Source: an uncultured Bacilli bacterium
GTDB taxonomy: Bacteria > Bacillota_I > Bacilli_A > RF39 > UBA660
Length of the DNA stretch: 64,000 nucleotides
Assembly (NCBI GenBank): GCA_934096015.1
Contig: CAKOLD010000003.1
Span: 6,682 to 70,681, forward strand
Reading direction: 5' to 3'
This document shows positions 27,773-36,216 of this stretch, piece after piece; the stretch's first letter is position 1, and each line of letters begins with the position of its first letter. The notes under the pieces are model-generated. The model did no database searches, was not told the DNA's origin, and saw only the letters and a list, made by a program, of their open reading frames with translations. A program made the translations under genes and the position numbers.

Positions 27773-29071
27773 ATGCTATTCTTAATAACAATACTATTTT
27801 TTACATTACTATCAACAAATACATATGCCCAAACTTTTTATAGCGATTATGAACCAGTAACAAACTTTTTTACAAAAGAAGATGATTTACATAAAATAGA
27901 AATAGTCACTTTATATAATAGATTTTATGTTGAAAATAACAATATAGGATATTATCCAGAAACAAAGAAAATTAAAAACAGCAAAATTGATTATAATAAT
28001 TTTATAACTAAAATCAACTACAGTTTAATGTACGATGAACTTACAACGAATTATGAAACATTATGTGAAAACAATAATTATTTTTTAAATAAAATAGAAT
28101 TTAAAAATTTAAGAAAAGATTTAAAACTAAATGAAATAATTTTAAAATACAACAAAGAAATTATTAATTATAATTTAACTATTTCCAATTATAATGGAAA
28201 AATAGATAATTTATTTAATAATGATTTAAATGATGATGAAGTCATAATCAAAAGTGGTAGTGCTTTAATTTTAATGCTAGAAGAACCAGTTATGTTAGAA
28301 GATTTAGAAATAGATTTTTTCTCTCAAGAAAGAGATTCTGAAAAATATTACTTTGAATTAGTTTTGAATGAAGAAAAGGGAAATACTCTAGTTTTTGAAA
28401 AGAATTTAAATATAAAAATAAGTTTTAAAAATGATTATATAGATATATTAAATAACAAAAAAATATATACAATAAGAAAATGTTTAAGTTATTATACAAG
28501 AGAACAAAAACTATACATGTTTTATCAGCCACTAATAAAATATACAGATGAATATTTAGAAGTAAATAGTGACAATAATTTAGATTACCAAAAATCAAAA
28601 ATAATTGAAAAAAAATATGAAAGAAATAAACTTGTTTTAAGCGATAATATAATTATATATGACTTAGAAGAACTTGCTTCTAAAGTTATTTTAAAAACTA
28701 ATAATAATTTTACAATAAAATATAACATAAATACAAATTATTCTGGAATATATGATTTAAATATTTATTACAAAGATAAACTAATTGGTAATCAGAAAAT
28801 AGAATACATAAAAAAAGAAATGAAGGAGCAAACTAAAAATGATTATAATATTCCTACAACAAGAAAAATAGAAAAAGTTAAAACTACAGAAATACAAACT
28901 AAGATTAAAAAAATTACTACCTCCAGTAGAAATATTACAACTAAAATAAAATCGCAAGAAATAGATGATAAAGATTATATTACAAAAAGTATCATAATTA
29001 TTTTAATAATAATTCTTTCTATTTTTGAATTTATTTTACTTTACGTAAAACGCAAATACTATAATAAGTAA
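27773..29071 (+). CDS. Unknown secreted, membrane-anchored protein
   Basis: A 432-residue protein that I do not recognise. It has a signal peptide (about 1-20), an extracytoplasmic domain rich in Asn, Lys, Glu and Tyr, a Thr/Lys linker (about 355-400; TTRKIEKVKTTEIQTK) and one C-terminal membrane helix (about 404-424) followed by a basic tail, so it should be anchored with most of its mass outside. A middle segment has regular beta-strand-like spacing. The ribosome site is GGAGGAG. It lies between RNase J and the spoIIA operon and ends just upstream of a Spo0A box; any sporulation role is only a guess from position. Confidence 0.7.
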   Translation: MLFLITILFFTLLSTNTYAQTFYSDYEPVTNFFTKEDDLHKIEIVTLYNRFYVENNNIGYYPETKKIKNSKIDYNNFITKINYSLMYDELTTNYETLCENNNYFLNKIEFKNLRKDLKLNEIILKYNKEIINYNLTISNYNGKIDNLFNNDLNDDEVIIKSGSALILMLEEPVMLEDLEIDFFSQERDSEKYYFELVLNEEKGNTLVFEKNLNIKISFKNDYIDILNNKKIYTIRKCLSYYTREQKLYMFYQPLIKYTDEYLEVNSDNNLDYQKSKIIEKKYERNKLVLSDNIIIYDLEELASKVILKTNNNFTIKYNINTNYSGIYDLNIYYKDKLIGNQKIEYIKKEMKEQTKNDYNIPTTRKIEKVKTTEIQTKIKKITTSSRNITTKIKSQEIDDKDYITKSIIIILIIILSIFEFILLYVKRKYYNK

Positions 29072-29073
29072 TT

Positions 29074-29081
29074 TTGTCGAA
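29074..29081 (+). promoter_or_regulatory. Spo0A box upstream of the spoIIA operon
   Basis: TTGTCGAA matches the Spo0A binding consensus (TGTCGAA) exactly and lies 53 bases before the spoIIAA start. A weak -10-like TATTAA (29098-29103) is 18 bases after TTGTCG, so the box could overlap the -35 region of a Spo0A-activated promoter. The B. subtilis spoIIA operon is under Spo0A and SigH control. Confidence 0.6.
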
Positions 29082-29133
29082 TATATTTAAAAAACATTAT
29101 TAAATAATTATATTAATGAGGAGGCAACAAAAG

Positions 29134-29403
29134 ATGCTCAAAATATTTATGCAATATAAAGAAGGGAGATTGATTGTAGAACTAAAAGGGATTTTGAATT
29201 ATTTGACATCACGAAAGATTGAAAAATATTTAAAATTAGTGATAAAAAAACACAAAATTAAATACTTGACTTTCAATACAGCAAACTTAATAGGAATAGA
29301 TAAAATTGGAATTAATAGTTTAAAGAAAAGCATTAAAGAAGTTCAAAAAAATTCTGGAGAATTTAATTTTACACAAAATTCTCAAATAAAATTAATAGGA
29401 TGA
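29134..29403 (+). CDS. spoIIAA: Degenerate SpoIIAA-like STAS protein (anti-anti-sigma F homologue)
   Basis: An 89-residue STAS-domain protein in the spoIIAA position directly before sigF. It aligns without gaps to B. subtilis SpoIIAA (117 residues) from the first strand through helix 2. The phosphorylation motif DSSG is DKIG here (D56, K57, I58, G59), so the serine that SpoIIAB phosphorylates is absent. It stops right after KLIG, lacking roughly the last 25 residues. No spoIIAB follows. The start ATG has GAGGAGG upstream; an earlier ATG at 29116 would make that site coding. It may be a reduced regulator or one using another mechanism. Confidence 0.75.
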   Translation: MLKIFMQYKEGRLIVELKGILNYLTSRKIEKYLKLVIKKHKIKYLTFNTANLIGIDKIGINSLKKSIKEVQKNSGEFNFTQNSQIKLIG

Positions 29404-29408
29404 GGAAA

Positions 29409-30071
29409 ATGGACGAACAAAGTGCAATTGAAGAAACTAAATTATTAATATACAAAAGTGCTCATAAACTAAAAAGTAAACTTAATAATTTAGATATTAA
29501 TGATTTATTTCAAGCAGGATGTATTGGAGTTTTAAAAGCATTAAAAAATTATCAACCAGATGGTTCTACTAAGTTTTCAACATATGCCTATAAATATATA
29601 CTTGGAGAAATGTATGAACTTGCTAATATTTCTAGGGATATTAAGTTAAACAAAGTATATTTAAAATCAAAAAAATTAATTGAAAAAGCTCGGTCGGTAT
29701 TAGCTCAAAAATTAAATAGATACCCAACAATTGAAGAAATTAGTACTTTTACTGAACTTGAACCTGAGTTTGTAGAAGAAATAATAAATATTAGTTATGA
29801 TACTATTAGTTTAGATGAAGAACCTGAAACATTAACTGATGGGTACAATTTATATAATTATATTGGAACGACAGAAGATGTAGATACACAAATTCTAATT
29901 AATGATTCCTTAGAAGAATTAGAAGAACCATTAAAGTCAATAATAAATTATAGATATTACCAAGATTTGACTCAAGCAGAAATAGCTGAAATTATGGGAT
30001 TAAGCCAAGTAAAAGTATCAAGATTAGAGAATAAAGGAAAACAAAAAATCAAAGAGTATATCTCTGCATAA
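29409..30071 (+). CDS. sigF: Sporulation sigma factor SigF (early forespore)
   Basis: A 220-residue sigma-70 family protein with region 2 (INDLFQAGCIGVLKALKNYQ, then FSTYAYKYILGEMYEL) and region 4 (DLTQAEIAEIMGLSQVKVSRLE). It is somewhat shorter than B. subtilis SigF (255). Identity rests on position: after spoIIAA and before spoVAC-AD-AE, as in B. subtilis, minus spoIIAB. The start is either 29409 or the ATG at 29400 that overlaps the spoIIAA stop as ATGA; both imply translational coupling. How it is held inactive without a neighbouring anti-sigma factor is not evident. Confidence 0.85.
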   Translation: MDEQSAIEETKLLIYKSAHKLKSKLNNLDINDLFQAGCIGVLKALKNYQPDGSTKFSTYAYKYILGEMYELANISRDIKLNKVYLKSKKLIEKARSVLAQKLNRYPTIEEISTFTELEPEFVEEIINISYDTISLDEEPETLTDGYNLYNYIGTTEDVDTQILINDSLEELEEPLKSIINYRYYQDLTQAEIAEIMGLSQVKVSRLENKGKQKIKEYISA

Positions 30072-30077
30072 ATATTA

Positions 30078-30112
30078 AAAAATTCTTCATAATAAAAATG
30101 GAGGATTTTTTA
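30078..30112 (+). promoter_or_regulatory. Terminator-like hairpin occluding the spoVAC ribosome site
   Basis: AAAAATTCTTCAT (30078-30090) pairs along its whole length with ATGGAGGATTTTT (30098-30110), using two G-U pairs and a 7-base loop. The 3' arm contains the spoVAC Shine-Dalgarno TGGAGGA and runs into T residues. It could terminate sigF transcription or mask the spoVAC start in read-through RNA. Confidence 0.6.
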
Positions 30113-30550
30113 ATGAAAAAAGAAGAATATTTAAAATTAGTAAATGAAATAACTCCAAAACCAGATAGAATAAAAAATTGTTTATATGCATTTCTAACTG
30201 GGGGAGTTCTTGGTACCTCATGTGAAATAATTAGATTAATTCTAATTAATGTATTCAAATTATCTAAAAGTGAAGCATGTATGTGGATAGGTCTAATATT
30301 AATAACAGGCGCTTGTTTTTTAACTATAATTCATAAATTTGATCATTTAGTTGCTAAATATCAGGCAGGATTAATAGTTCCAACAACTGGATTCGCTCAC
30401 TCGGTTCAAAGCACTATGTTAGATTATAAAAAAGACGGCTTAATAACAGGCATAGGTTCAAACGCTTTTAAATTAGCAGGTAGTGTAATAGTTTATGGAG
30501 TTGTAAGTTCCTTTATTTTAGTGATTGTGAAGGTGATATTAGGTGGCTAG
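30113..30550 (+). CDS. spoVAC: Stage V sporulation protein AC
   Basis: A 145-residue membrane protein of the SpoVA channel, which moves dipicolinic acid and calcium into the developing spore and out on germination. Family features include TPKPDRIKNCLYAFLTGGVLG, and the VPTTGFAHSVQSTMLDYKKDG segment (shown in pieces here: ITGFAHSV, DYKKDGL). Four membrane spans are likely. The start ATG at 30113 follows TGGAGGA. It overlaps spoVAD by 8 bases. SigG control is expected from B. subtilis. Confidence 0.94.
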   Translation: MKKEEYLKLVNEITPKPDRIKNCLYAFLTGGVLGTSCEIIRLILINVFKLSKSEACMWIGLILITGACFLTIIHKFDHLVAKYQAGLIVPTTGFAHSVQSTMLDYKKDGLITGIGSNAFKLAGSVIVYGVVSSFILVIVKVILGG

Positions 30551-31505
30551 TTTTTCATTTAAAAACGTTTTTATTAATAATTTCTATTCAATAGCAGGGA
30601 TCAATGAAAACAATGGAAATTTAAAAAACGTTAATTTATATTTAAAAGATTATTTATTTGAAGAAAAAACATTTGAAAATGCTGAAATTAAAATGCAAAA
30701 AATAGTTATAAATAATTTAATTGCCAAAAATAATAAGCCTGAAATCGTTGTTGGCGGTGAGTTATCTAATCAATTATCAATTACTAGTTCAAGTTTAAAA
30801 AATAGCAATATTCCTTTTTTAGGACAGTACTCAGCATGTGCAACTTTTGTTGAGAATTTAATAACTTTAGCTTTATTAATAGATACAAAAAAAGTAAAAA
30901 ATGGTTTATGTATAACTAGCAGTCATAATTTAACTAGTGAAAGGCAATTTAGATACCCTATAGAATACGGAGCACCAAAGCCACAATATTCAACATTTAC
31001 AACTACGGGAGCTGTAGGTACTTTTTTATCAAAAACAATGACAGGTGTGAGAGTAACAAATGCAACAATTGGTAAAGTAATAGATTATGGCGTTAAAGAT
31101 GCATACAATATGGGAGCAGTAATGGCTCCTGCTGCTGCAGATACGCTAGTAACTCATCTAACAGAAACTAAAACATCAATTAGTGATTACGATCTAATAT
31201 TAACTGGTGATTTAGGAAAAATTGGAATGGATTTATTCCAGATAATTTTAAAAAAGGATCATAATATTACATTAAAAAATTACATTGATGCTGGTGCAGT
31301 TATTTATAATAAAGAACAAGAAATATATTCTGGTGGAAGCGGACCAGTTTGTTTGCCACTAGTATTATTTAACAAAATTCTACAAACTAAAAAATATAAA
31401 AAGATTCTAGTAATTGCAACAGGGTCATTACACAATCCTACACTAGTTAATCAAAAAAATAGTATTCCAGCAATTGCTCACGGTATAACATTGGAGGTGC
31501 AATAA
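30543..31505 (+). CDS. spoVAD: Stage V sporulation protein AD
   Basis: A 320-residue soluble SpoVA component with a thiolase-like fold that binds dipicolinic acid. Family segments include VGGELSNQLSITS, YSACATFVENLITLALL, CITSSHNLTSERQFRYPIEYG, TTGAVGTFLS, GDLGKIGMDLFQII and a C-terminal IATGSLHNPTLVNQ. The start is GTG, with GAAGGTGA upstream inside spoVAC. It overlaps spoVAE by one base, so AC, AD and AE are coupled. Confidence 0.95.
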   Translation: MASFSFKNVFINNFYSIAGINENNGNLKNVNLYLKDYLFEEKTFENAEIKMQKIVINNLIAKNNKPEIVVGGELSNQLSITSSSLKNSNIPFLGQYSACATFVENLITLALLIDTKKVKNGLCITSSHNLTSERQFRYPIEYGAPKPQYSTFTTTGAVGTFLSKTMTGVRVTNATIGKVIDYGVKDAYNMGAVMAPAAADTLVTHLTETKTSISDYDLILTGDLGKIGMDLFQIILKKDHNITLKNYIDAGAVIYNKEQEIYSGGSGPVCLPLVLFNKILQTKKYKKILVIATGSLHNPTLVNQKNSIPAIAHGITLEVQ

Positions 31506-31855
31506 TGACAATCATTTATTCTTTTCTATTTTGTGGAATAGTGTGTTTAATTGGTCAAACTATTTTAGATAACACAAAACTGACTCCAGGACATTTAACA
31601 AGTATATATGTTGTTATTGGTGCTTTATTAGGATTCTTAAACATATATGACAAAATAATAGAAGTAGTAGGAGCAGGAGCAACAATACCAATAATTAATT
31701 TTGGGAATAGTCTATTTACTGCAAGTCTTATGGGATTTAAAACAAATGGATTTTTAGGAATATTTTCAAATATGTTTGATACTTCCTGTTTATCTCTTAG
31801 TGCAACTATAATTTTCTCATTTATATTCACTCTTTTTAGCTATCCAAAAGACTAA
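31505..31855 (+). CDS. spoVAE: Stage V sporulation protein AE
   Basis: A 116-residue membrane protein, the SpoVAEb-type channel subunit. It has four helices and the family segments DNTKLTPGHLTSIYVVIGALLG, GAGATIPIINFGNSL and SLMGFKTNGFLGIFSNMF (each given in part). The ribosome site is TTGGAGGTG. Only the AC-AD-AE core is present; AA, AB and AF are absent here, as in many clostridia and reduced Bacilli. A terminator follows. Confidence 0.93.
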   Translation: MTIIYSFLFCGIVCLIGQTILDNTKLTPGHLTSIYVVIGALLGFLNIYDKIIEVVGAGATIPIINFGNSLFTASLMGFKTNGFLGIFSNMFDTSCLSLSATIIFSFIFTLFSYPKD

Positions 31856-31867
31856 TCAGAAATCATC

Positions 31868-31893
31868 AAAAATTGCTTAAACAGCAATTTTTT
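31868..31893 (+). terminator. Intrinsic terminator after spoVAE
   Basis: AAAATTGCT (31869-31877) pairs with AGCAATTTT (31883-31891) over a 5-base loop, with a T-rich 3' end. Confidence 0.8.
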
Positions 31894-32012
31894 AAACGTT
31901 TGACAGGGGGGCTAAATGTATAATGGTAAGTGGTATAGGGTTCTTGGTCTACTTATAAAGTTAGACAAAATATTCTATATTGATGTAGTAGTATAACATT
32001 AGGATGTGAAGT

Positions 32013-32578
32013 ATGAAAAATAAACATATAATAATATCAGGAATAGCTTTATTTTTAATAACAATATTATTATTAGGATTAACATATGCTTAGTACAAAA
32101 CTAATATAGTTGAGAATAGTAAAGAAAAAAGCGTAAGTGTTGTAAGTAAAAATCTAGAAATTACTTATAGTGACGGAAATGGAAAAATAGAAGGCACGGA
32201 AATAGAACCAGGATATGCAGTAACTAAAACCTTTATAGTAGAGAATACAGGAGATGAGATATTAAAATATAGTATTAAGTTAGATAACATTACTAACACA
32301 TTTACCAGAACAGAAGATTGGACATATGTTTTAAAAAAGGGAGATACAAAGATTAGTAGTGGAGTCTTACCAAAAAGCGAAACTTATGAAACTTATATAG
32401 TAAATACAGCTAGTATAGATTCTAAAACAACAGATTCTTATAGTATAACGGTAACTTATGTTAACTTAACAGATGTAGATCAAAGTATAGATATGGGTAA
32501 ATCTTTAAGTTTTTGCGATCTGATGTAAAAATAACAAGTGGAAATGGAACTCAAAAAAATCCATACGTAGTAAATTAA
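32013..32578 (+). pseudogene. Broken gene for a small secreted surface protein
   Basis: A ribosome site (AGGATGTGA) and ATG open a frame with a pilin- or camelysin-like N-terminus: a basic start, a long hydrophobic run, then LGLTYA. The next codon is TAG (32091-32093) where these proteins usually have Tyr or Trp. The frame then continues for about 140 codons of beta-rich sequence (VSKNLEITYSDGNGKIEGTE, then GYAVTKTFIVENTGDE). Near 32510 it must shift frame to give the ending SDVKITSGNGTQKNPYVVN, which matches the family-type C-terminus. One nonsense codon plus one frameshift makes inactivation likely. No gene is seen in 31894-32012. Confidence 0.65.
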
Positions 32579-32579
32579 C

Positions 32580-32610
32580 AAAAGTTGAAATGATTTCATT
32601 TCAACTTTTT
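32580..32610. terminator. Bidirectional terminator between the pseudogene and gerB
   Basis: AAAAGTTGAAATGA (32580-32593) and TCATTTCAACTTTT (32596-32609) form a perfect stem with a tight loop, T-rich on either strand. It overlaps the gerB 3' end. Confidence 0.75.
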
Positions 32611-33618
32611 AATATTTATTATAAAAAATATAATTAAACACCCCAGTAATAAATAAGCTTCATATTTGTATAAAAACAGTAACCAAGTTATTCTTTTAAA
32701 CGTTGTAAAATGTAAAAGTATTAAAATTAGAAAAAGATATATTGGAAACAAATACTTTTTATTACATAGATTTTGTATAGTAACTTTTAATGATAAGGCC
32801 GTAGTTAATGAAAAAACGATGTAGATCATTATCCAAAAAAATGCTGTAATATTTTCTATATTATTTATAAAGTTAAAAACACTAACTCTTTTTAAAACAA
32901 TATATTCAGGATATCTATATAAATTAACTAAATCTGTACCCATTACGCCAACAGTTAATAAGAATGCAACAAGAATAAGTATACTGGCGACAAAATAAGT
33001 TTTTACAATACTATATTTTTTTATCCCATTAACTTCGGTAGGAGAATATAAACTTAAAAGTAAAAGTGGAGAAGTACTATAAAAAGCATAATTGCACGCT
33101 TCTTTTAAAATTATTTGCCATTTTGTATTAAATAATGGTAAAAAATTATCAATTTTAATTTGAAAGCTAACTGTTGCAATTATAATACTTACTAAAATTA
33201 AGCAAAGTATTAATAGTAGAATAGAAATTCTTCCTAAAACTTCTTTATCTTTACTTCCATAAATCATTAGAAAAATAAGTGGAAGACAAATAATAAAAGG
33301 ACTTAATTTTGTTAAATATATTGAAACAATTAAATTAGTTAACGTGCTTAAACAGACTATTGTATAGAAGGTAATAATAATTATATAGCATATATTTCTA
33401 AATTTATTATCATCAACAAACAAAGCAGTAGAAGAACTAATCCATATTTTTGAAAACATTAAAACTATTATTGATCCCATCAAAATACCTAAAATTACAC
33501 TTATCCAAAATGATTCTTTACAAGTACGTACTATATTTGATAAACCAATACCAAAAAACATAGTTATTGTAAGTAAAAATATAATGGATTGAAATTGTTT
33601 TAAACTAATCTTTTTCAT
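32596..33618 (-). CDS. gerB: Spore germination receptor permease subunit (GerAB type)
   Basis: A 340-residue protein with about ten membrane helices of the amino-acid permease-like GerAB/endospore germination family. The N-terminus (KKISLKQFQSIIFLLTITMF) and the central NYAFYSTSPLLLLSLYSP region are typical. It forms the germinant-binding part of the receptor in the spore inner membrane. The ATG at 33618 follows AGAGGTG; the frame can be read from a GTG at 33624 inside that site. It overlaps gerC by 14 bases. Order of transcription is gerA-gerC-gerB. Confidence 0.9.
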   Translation of the reverse strand: MKKISLKQFQSIIFLLTITMFFGIGLSNIVRTCKESFWISVILGILMGSIIVLMFSKIWISSSTALFVDDNKFRNICYIIIITFYTIVCLSTLTNLIVSIYLTKLSPFIICLPLIFLMIYGSKDKEVLGRISILLLILCLILVSIIIATVSFQIKIDNFLPLFNTKWQIILKEACNYAFYSTSPLLLLSLYSPTEVNGIKKYSIVKTYFVASILILVAFLLTVGVMGTDLVNLYRYPEYIVLKRVSVFNFINNIENITAFFWIMIYIVFSLTTALSLKVTIQNLCNKKYLFPIYLFLILILLHFTTFKRITWLLFLYKYEAYLLLGCLIIFFIINIKKLK

Positions 33619-34705
33619 TGTCACCTCTAACAGGATCCATTAATAATCCTTTTTTTGTAATTGTATTTTTTACCTCAACAACATAATTGTATTCTTTCCA
33701 ATCTTTTTCTATTTTCCCGTATTTTTTATAAATTTTATTATTGATTCCTAAAACATCAGAATTATTTTCTTTTAAAAAATTAATTAAATTAATTACATCT
33801 TTTTTGATATTATCTTCTATTTTTTTATCTAATTTAAAAATATTTTTTGTACTAATAGTGTCATATTCTGAATTAACTTCATCAAGTCTACTAGTCGTAG
33901 CTATATTTATAGTTATATTATTTTTATCAACTTTAATTTTAGTTTTAGAATCAAATATTTTAGCAACTAAGTAACCAGAGTTTTCATTTATTCTATAATA
34001 TAATGCATTATTATTACCATTTAATAAGCTGATACTCCTAGTTTGAATATTATCAAGTTTATTTACCATTTTTGATCCTTTAAAAATTCCAACCTTGTAT
34101 ATTTCTATATAGCCTTCAGTAATTTTGATAAAAGGTAAAAATATATCTTTGTTAGGATTAACATACTGTTCTAATAATTCAAAAAAACGATTATATATAA
34201 AAGCACTATTGTTTAATTGAGTGTTATTGAATAAGGATACTATTGCATCACCAACAATTTCATTTTTAATTTCTTTAGATTTTAATAACTCACTCGGTTT
34301 TTCTTTTTCAGAAATTGTTATATAGGAAACAAAAGAGTAATCAGTGCTTCTACTTAAATAATCCATAATTCCACTTATACCTTCACTTGCTAACTCAGCA
34401 TCAATAATTATTCCTTCAATATGAGTGAAGAACAATAACTTTTCACTAACAAAAGAAGCATTATTAACAGCTTCATCTAAACTTTTCCCTTCACCAGCAA
34501 TTACAATTCTTTTCTTTCTTGATGCTCCACTTCCAGGTTCTTTTTCCTCTTTAAATATTTCCAAAGATACTAAATAATTTTCTTTTTCTTTTTCAATTCC
34601 CATAACTGAAACGATTGCTAAATCATTAAGTTCATTGTAATTGCTACAACCAGTACAAAGTAACAAAGAAAAACAAATTAATATAATTAAAATTATCCTT
34701 TTCAT
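33605..34705 (-). CDS. gerC: Spore germination lipoprotein (GerAC type)
   Basis: A 366-residue lipoprotein, the C subunit of the germinant receptor, anchored on the outer face of the inner spore membrane. A signal peptide ends in a lipobox LLCTGC with Cys about residue 20, followed by NYNELNDLAIVSVMGIEKE, the family start. The GEGKSLDEAVNNAS and FFTHIEGIIIDAELA segments fit domain 1. It depends on lspA, present in this window, for maturation. It overlaps gerA by 4 bases. Confidence 0.92.
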   Translation of the reverse strand: MKRIILIILICFSLLLCTGCSNYNELNDLAIVSVMGIEKEKENYLVSLEIFKEEKEPGSGASRKKRIVIAGEGKSLDEAVNNASFVSEKLLFFTHIEGIIIDAELASEGISGIMDYLSRSTDYSFVSYITISEKEKPSELLKSKEIKNEIVGDAIVSLFNNTQLNNSAFIYNRFFELLEQYVNPNKDIFLPFIKITEGYIEIYKVGIFKGSKMVNKLDNIQTRSISLLNGNNNALYYRINENSGYLVAKIFDSKTKIKVDKNNITINIATTSRLDEVNSEYDTISTKNIFKLDKKIEDNIKKDVINLINFLKENNSDVLGINNKIYKKYGKIEKDWKEYNYVVEVKNTITKKGLLMDPVRGDNEKD

Positions 34706-36108
34706 GAGTCCCTCTTTTTAACAATATTATTTGATAACATCTTACTTCTTTTATTATCATTTTCACTTTTTGCTTCAAATAGTGTGCTTTTTATATAACT
34801 AAGATCAAATGGTTGAATAGGAAAAAAGTATGGATATCCAAAAGAATTATTAGAACATAAAGATATTAAAAGAAATACAATAGATAAACTTATTCCATAC
34901 AGTCCCCAAAATGCTGCAAAAAGCAAAAAAATAAATCTCCATGTTCTAATGCTGGCAATTGTTTCAAGATCAGAAAACATTAAACTTGCTATAAAAGTAA
35001 TTGCAATAACTATTATCATAATAGGACTAACTATACCAGCAGAAACTGCTGCTTCTCCTAAAACTAAAGCTCCCAATATTGAAATAGCTGATCCATAGCT
35101 ACTAGGAAATCTTATATCACTTTCTCTTAATATTTCACACGTAATAAGCATTATTAAACATTCTACAATAGCAGGGAAGGGAACACCTTCTCTTTGTGTT
35201 GAAAAACTTATTAAAAGTTCAAGAGGTATTGCTTCTTGATTAAAATTAGTTAAAGCAACATATATTCCAGGAGTAACAATACCTAAAATAAAACACAGTA
35301 ATCTCAAAAACTTAAGAAAATTAGTATTAATACTTTTAGAATAATTATCAACAATAGGATTAATAAAATCAGCAAAAAAAGCTGGAACTATTATTGCAAA
35401 TGGAGAATTATCAACGAGTATAACTACCTTTCCTAAAAGTAAATTTTTACAAACTACATCAGGTCTTTCAGTAATCTGGGTACTAGGAAAAACATTTTTA
35501 TTCTCATTTTCAATCAATTTTTTTAAATTACCAGCATCCAATATTCCATCAATATCAATTCCATTTAAAGACTTACAAATTTTATTAACTAAACTTTTTT
35601 TAACCACATTATCTACATATATTACAGAGCATGTAGTTTTTGTTAATCTTCCAATATTATAATTTTTATTTTTTAAATGACTATCAGAAATTCTTCTCTT
35701 TATAAGCCCCATATTTTGTTGAATATTTTCTACAAAAGCATCTTTTGGACCATACAAACTAGGTTCAGTACTAGGACTACTTATACTTCTTGTTAACTCA
35801 GCTTTAGTTTCACATGCATAAATACATTCATCTGAAATAACAATACTAAATCCATGATTTAAATAAAACTCAATTAAATTACTATTTTCTAATTTTATAG
35901 TATGAGGAGTAGGAATAAAATCCAAAATATTTTTTGCTTTTGAATTCTCAGTTAATTTTTTTAATATAAAATCATTTATTTGAGTAGAACTACATAACGT
36001 TTCCAAATAAACTAAATAAACATATTTATTTCTATTTTTAATTTTGTGAATTATTAAATCAGAACAATTATTAAATTCTTCTTTAATATTAGAAATTAAT
36101 TCTTCCAT
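34702..36108 (-). CDS. gerA: Spore germination receptor subunit A (GerAA type)
   Basis: A 468-residue protein with a soluble N-terminal half and about five membrane helices. Family motifs: the N-terminal domain with YLVYLETLCSSTQIND, the linker SPSTEPSLYGPKDAFVENIQ (in part), RRISDSHLKNKNY, RPDVVCKNLLLGKVVILVD and QEAIPLELLISFSTQREGVP (in part). It is the signalling subunit of the nutrient germinant receptor. The ATG at 36108 follows GGTGAGG; a TTG at 36135 opens a longer frame without a better site. It is divergent from the permease gene. Confidence 0.93.
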   Translation of the reverse strand: MEELISNIKEEFNNCSDLIIHKIKNRNKYVYLVYLETLCSSTQINDFILKKLTENSKAKNILDFIPTPHTIKLENSNLIEFYLNHGFSIVISDECIYACETKAELTRSISSPSTEPSLYGPKDAFVENIQQNMGLIKRRISDSHLKNKNYNIGRLTKTTCSVIYVDNVVKKSLVNKICKSLNGIDIDGILDAGNLKKLIENENKNVFPSTQITERPDVVCKNLLLGKVVILVDNSPFAIIVPAFFADFINPIVDNYSKSINTNFLKFLRLLCFILGIVTPGIYVALTNFNQEAIPLELLISFSTQREGVPFPAIVECLIMLITCEILRESDIRFPSSYGSAISILGALVLGEAAVSAGIVSPIMIIVIAITFIASLMFSDLETIASIRTWRFIFLLFAAFWGLYGISLSIVFLLISLCSNNSFGYPYFFPIQPFDLSYIKSTLFEAKSENDNKRSKMLSNNIVKKRDS

Positions 36109-36216
36109 AGTCCTCACCATTATTATTTTGACCAATATATCAATAAATATGTACTAATTTATCTATTATTATTGTTAAAAACAACTAACTAATATATAAT
36201 GTAACTAGGTGGTTAA

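Noticed and set aside
31900..31924. TTGACA and TATAAT before the pseudogene
   Set aside because: The spacer is only 13 bases, too short for a SigA promoter.
31908..31975. tRNA-like stretch (ATAATGGTAAGTGGT...)
   Set aside because: It looks like a D arm, but no acceptor, anticodon or T stem can be paired.
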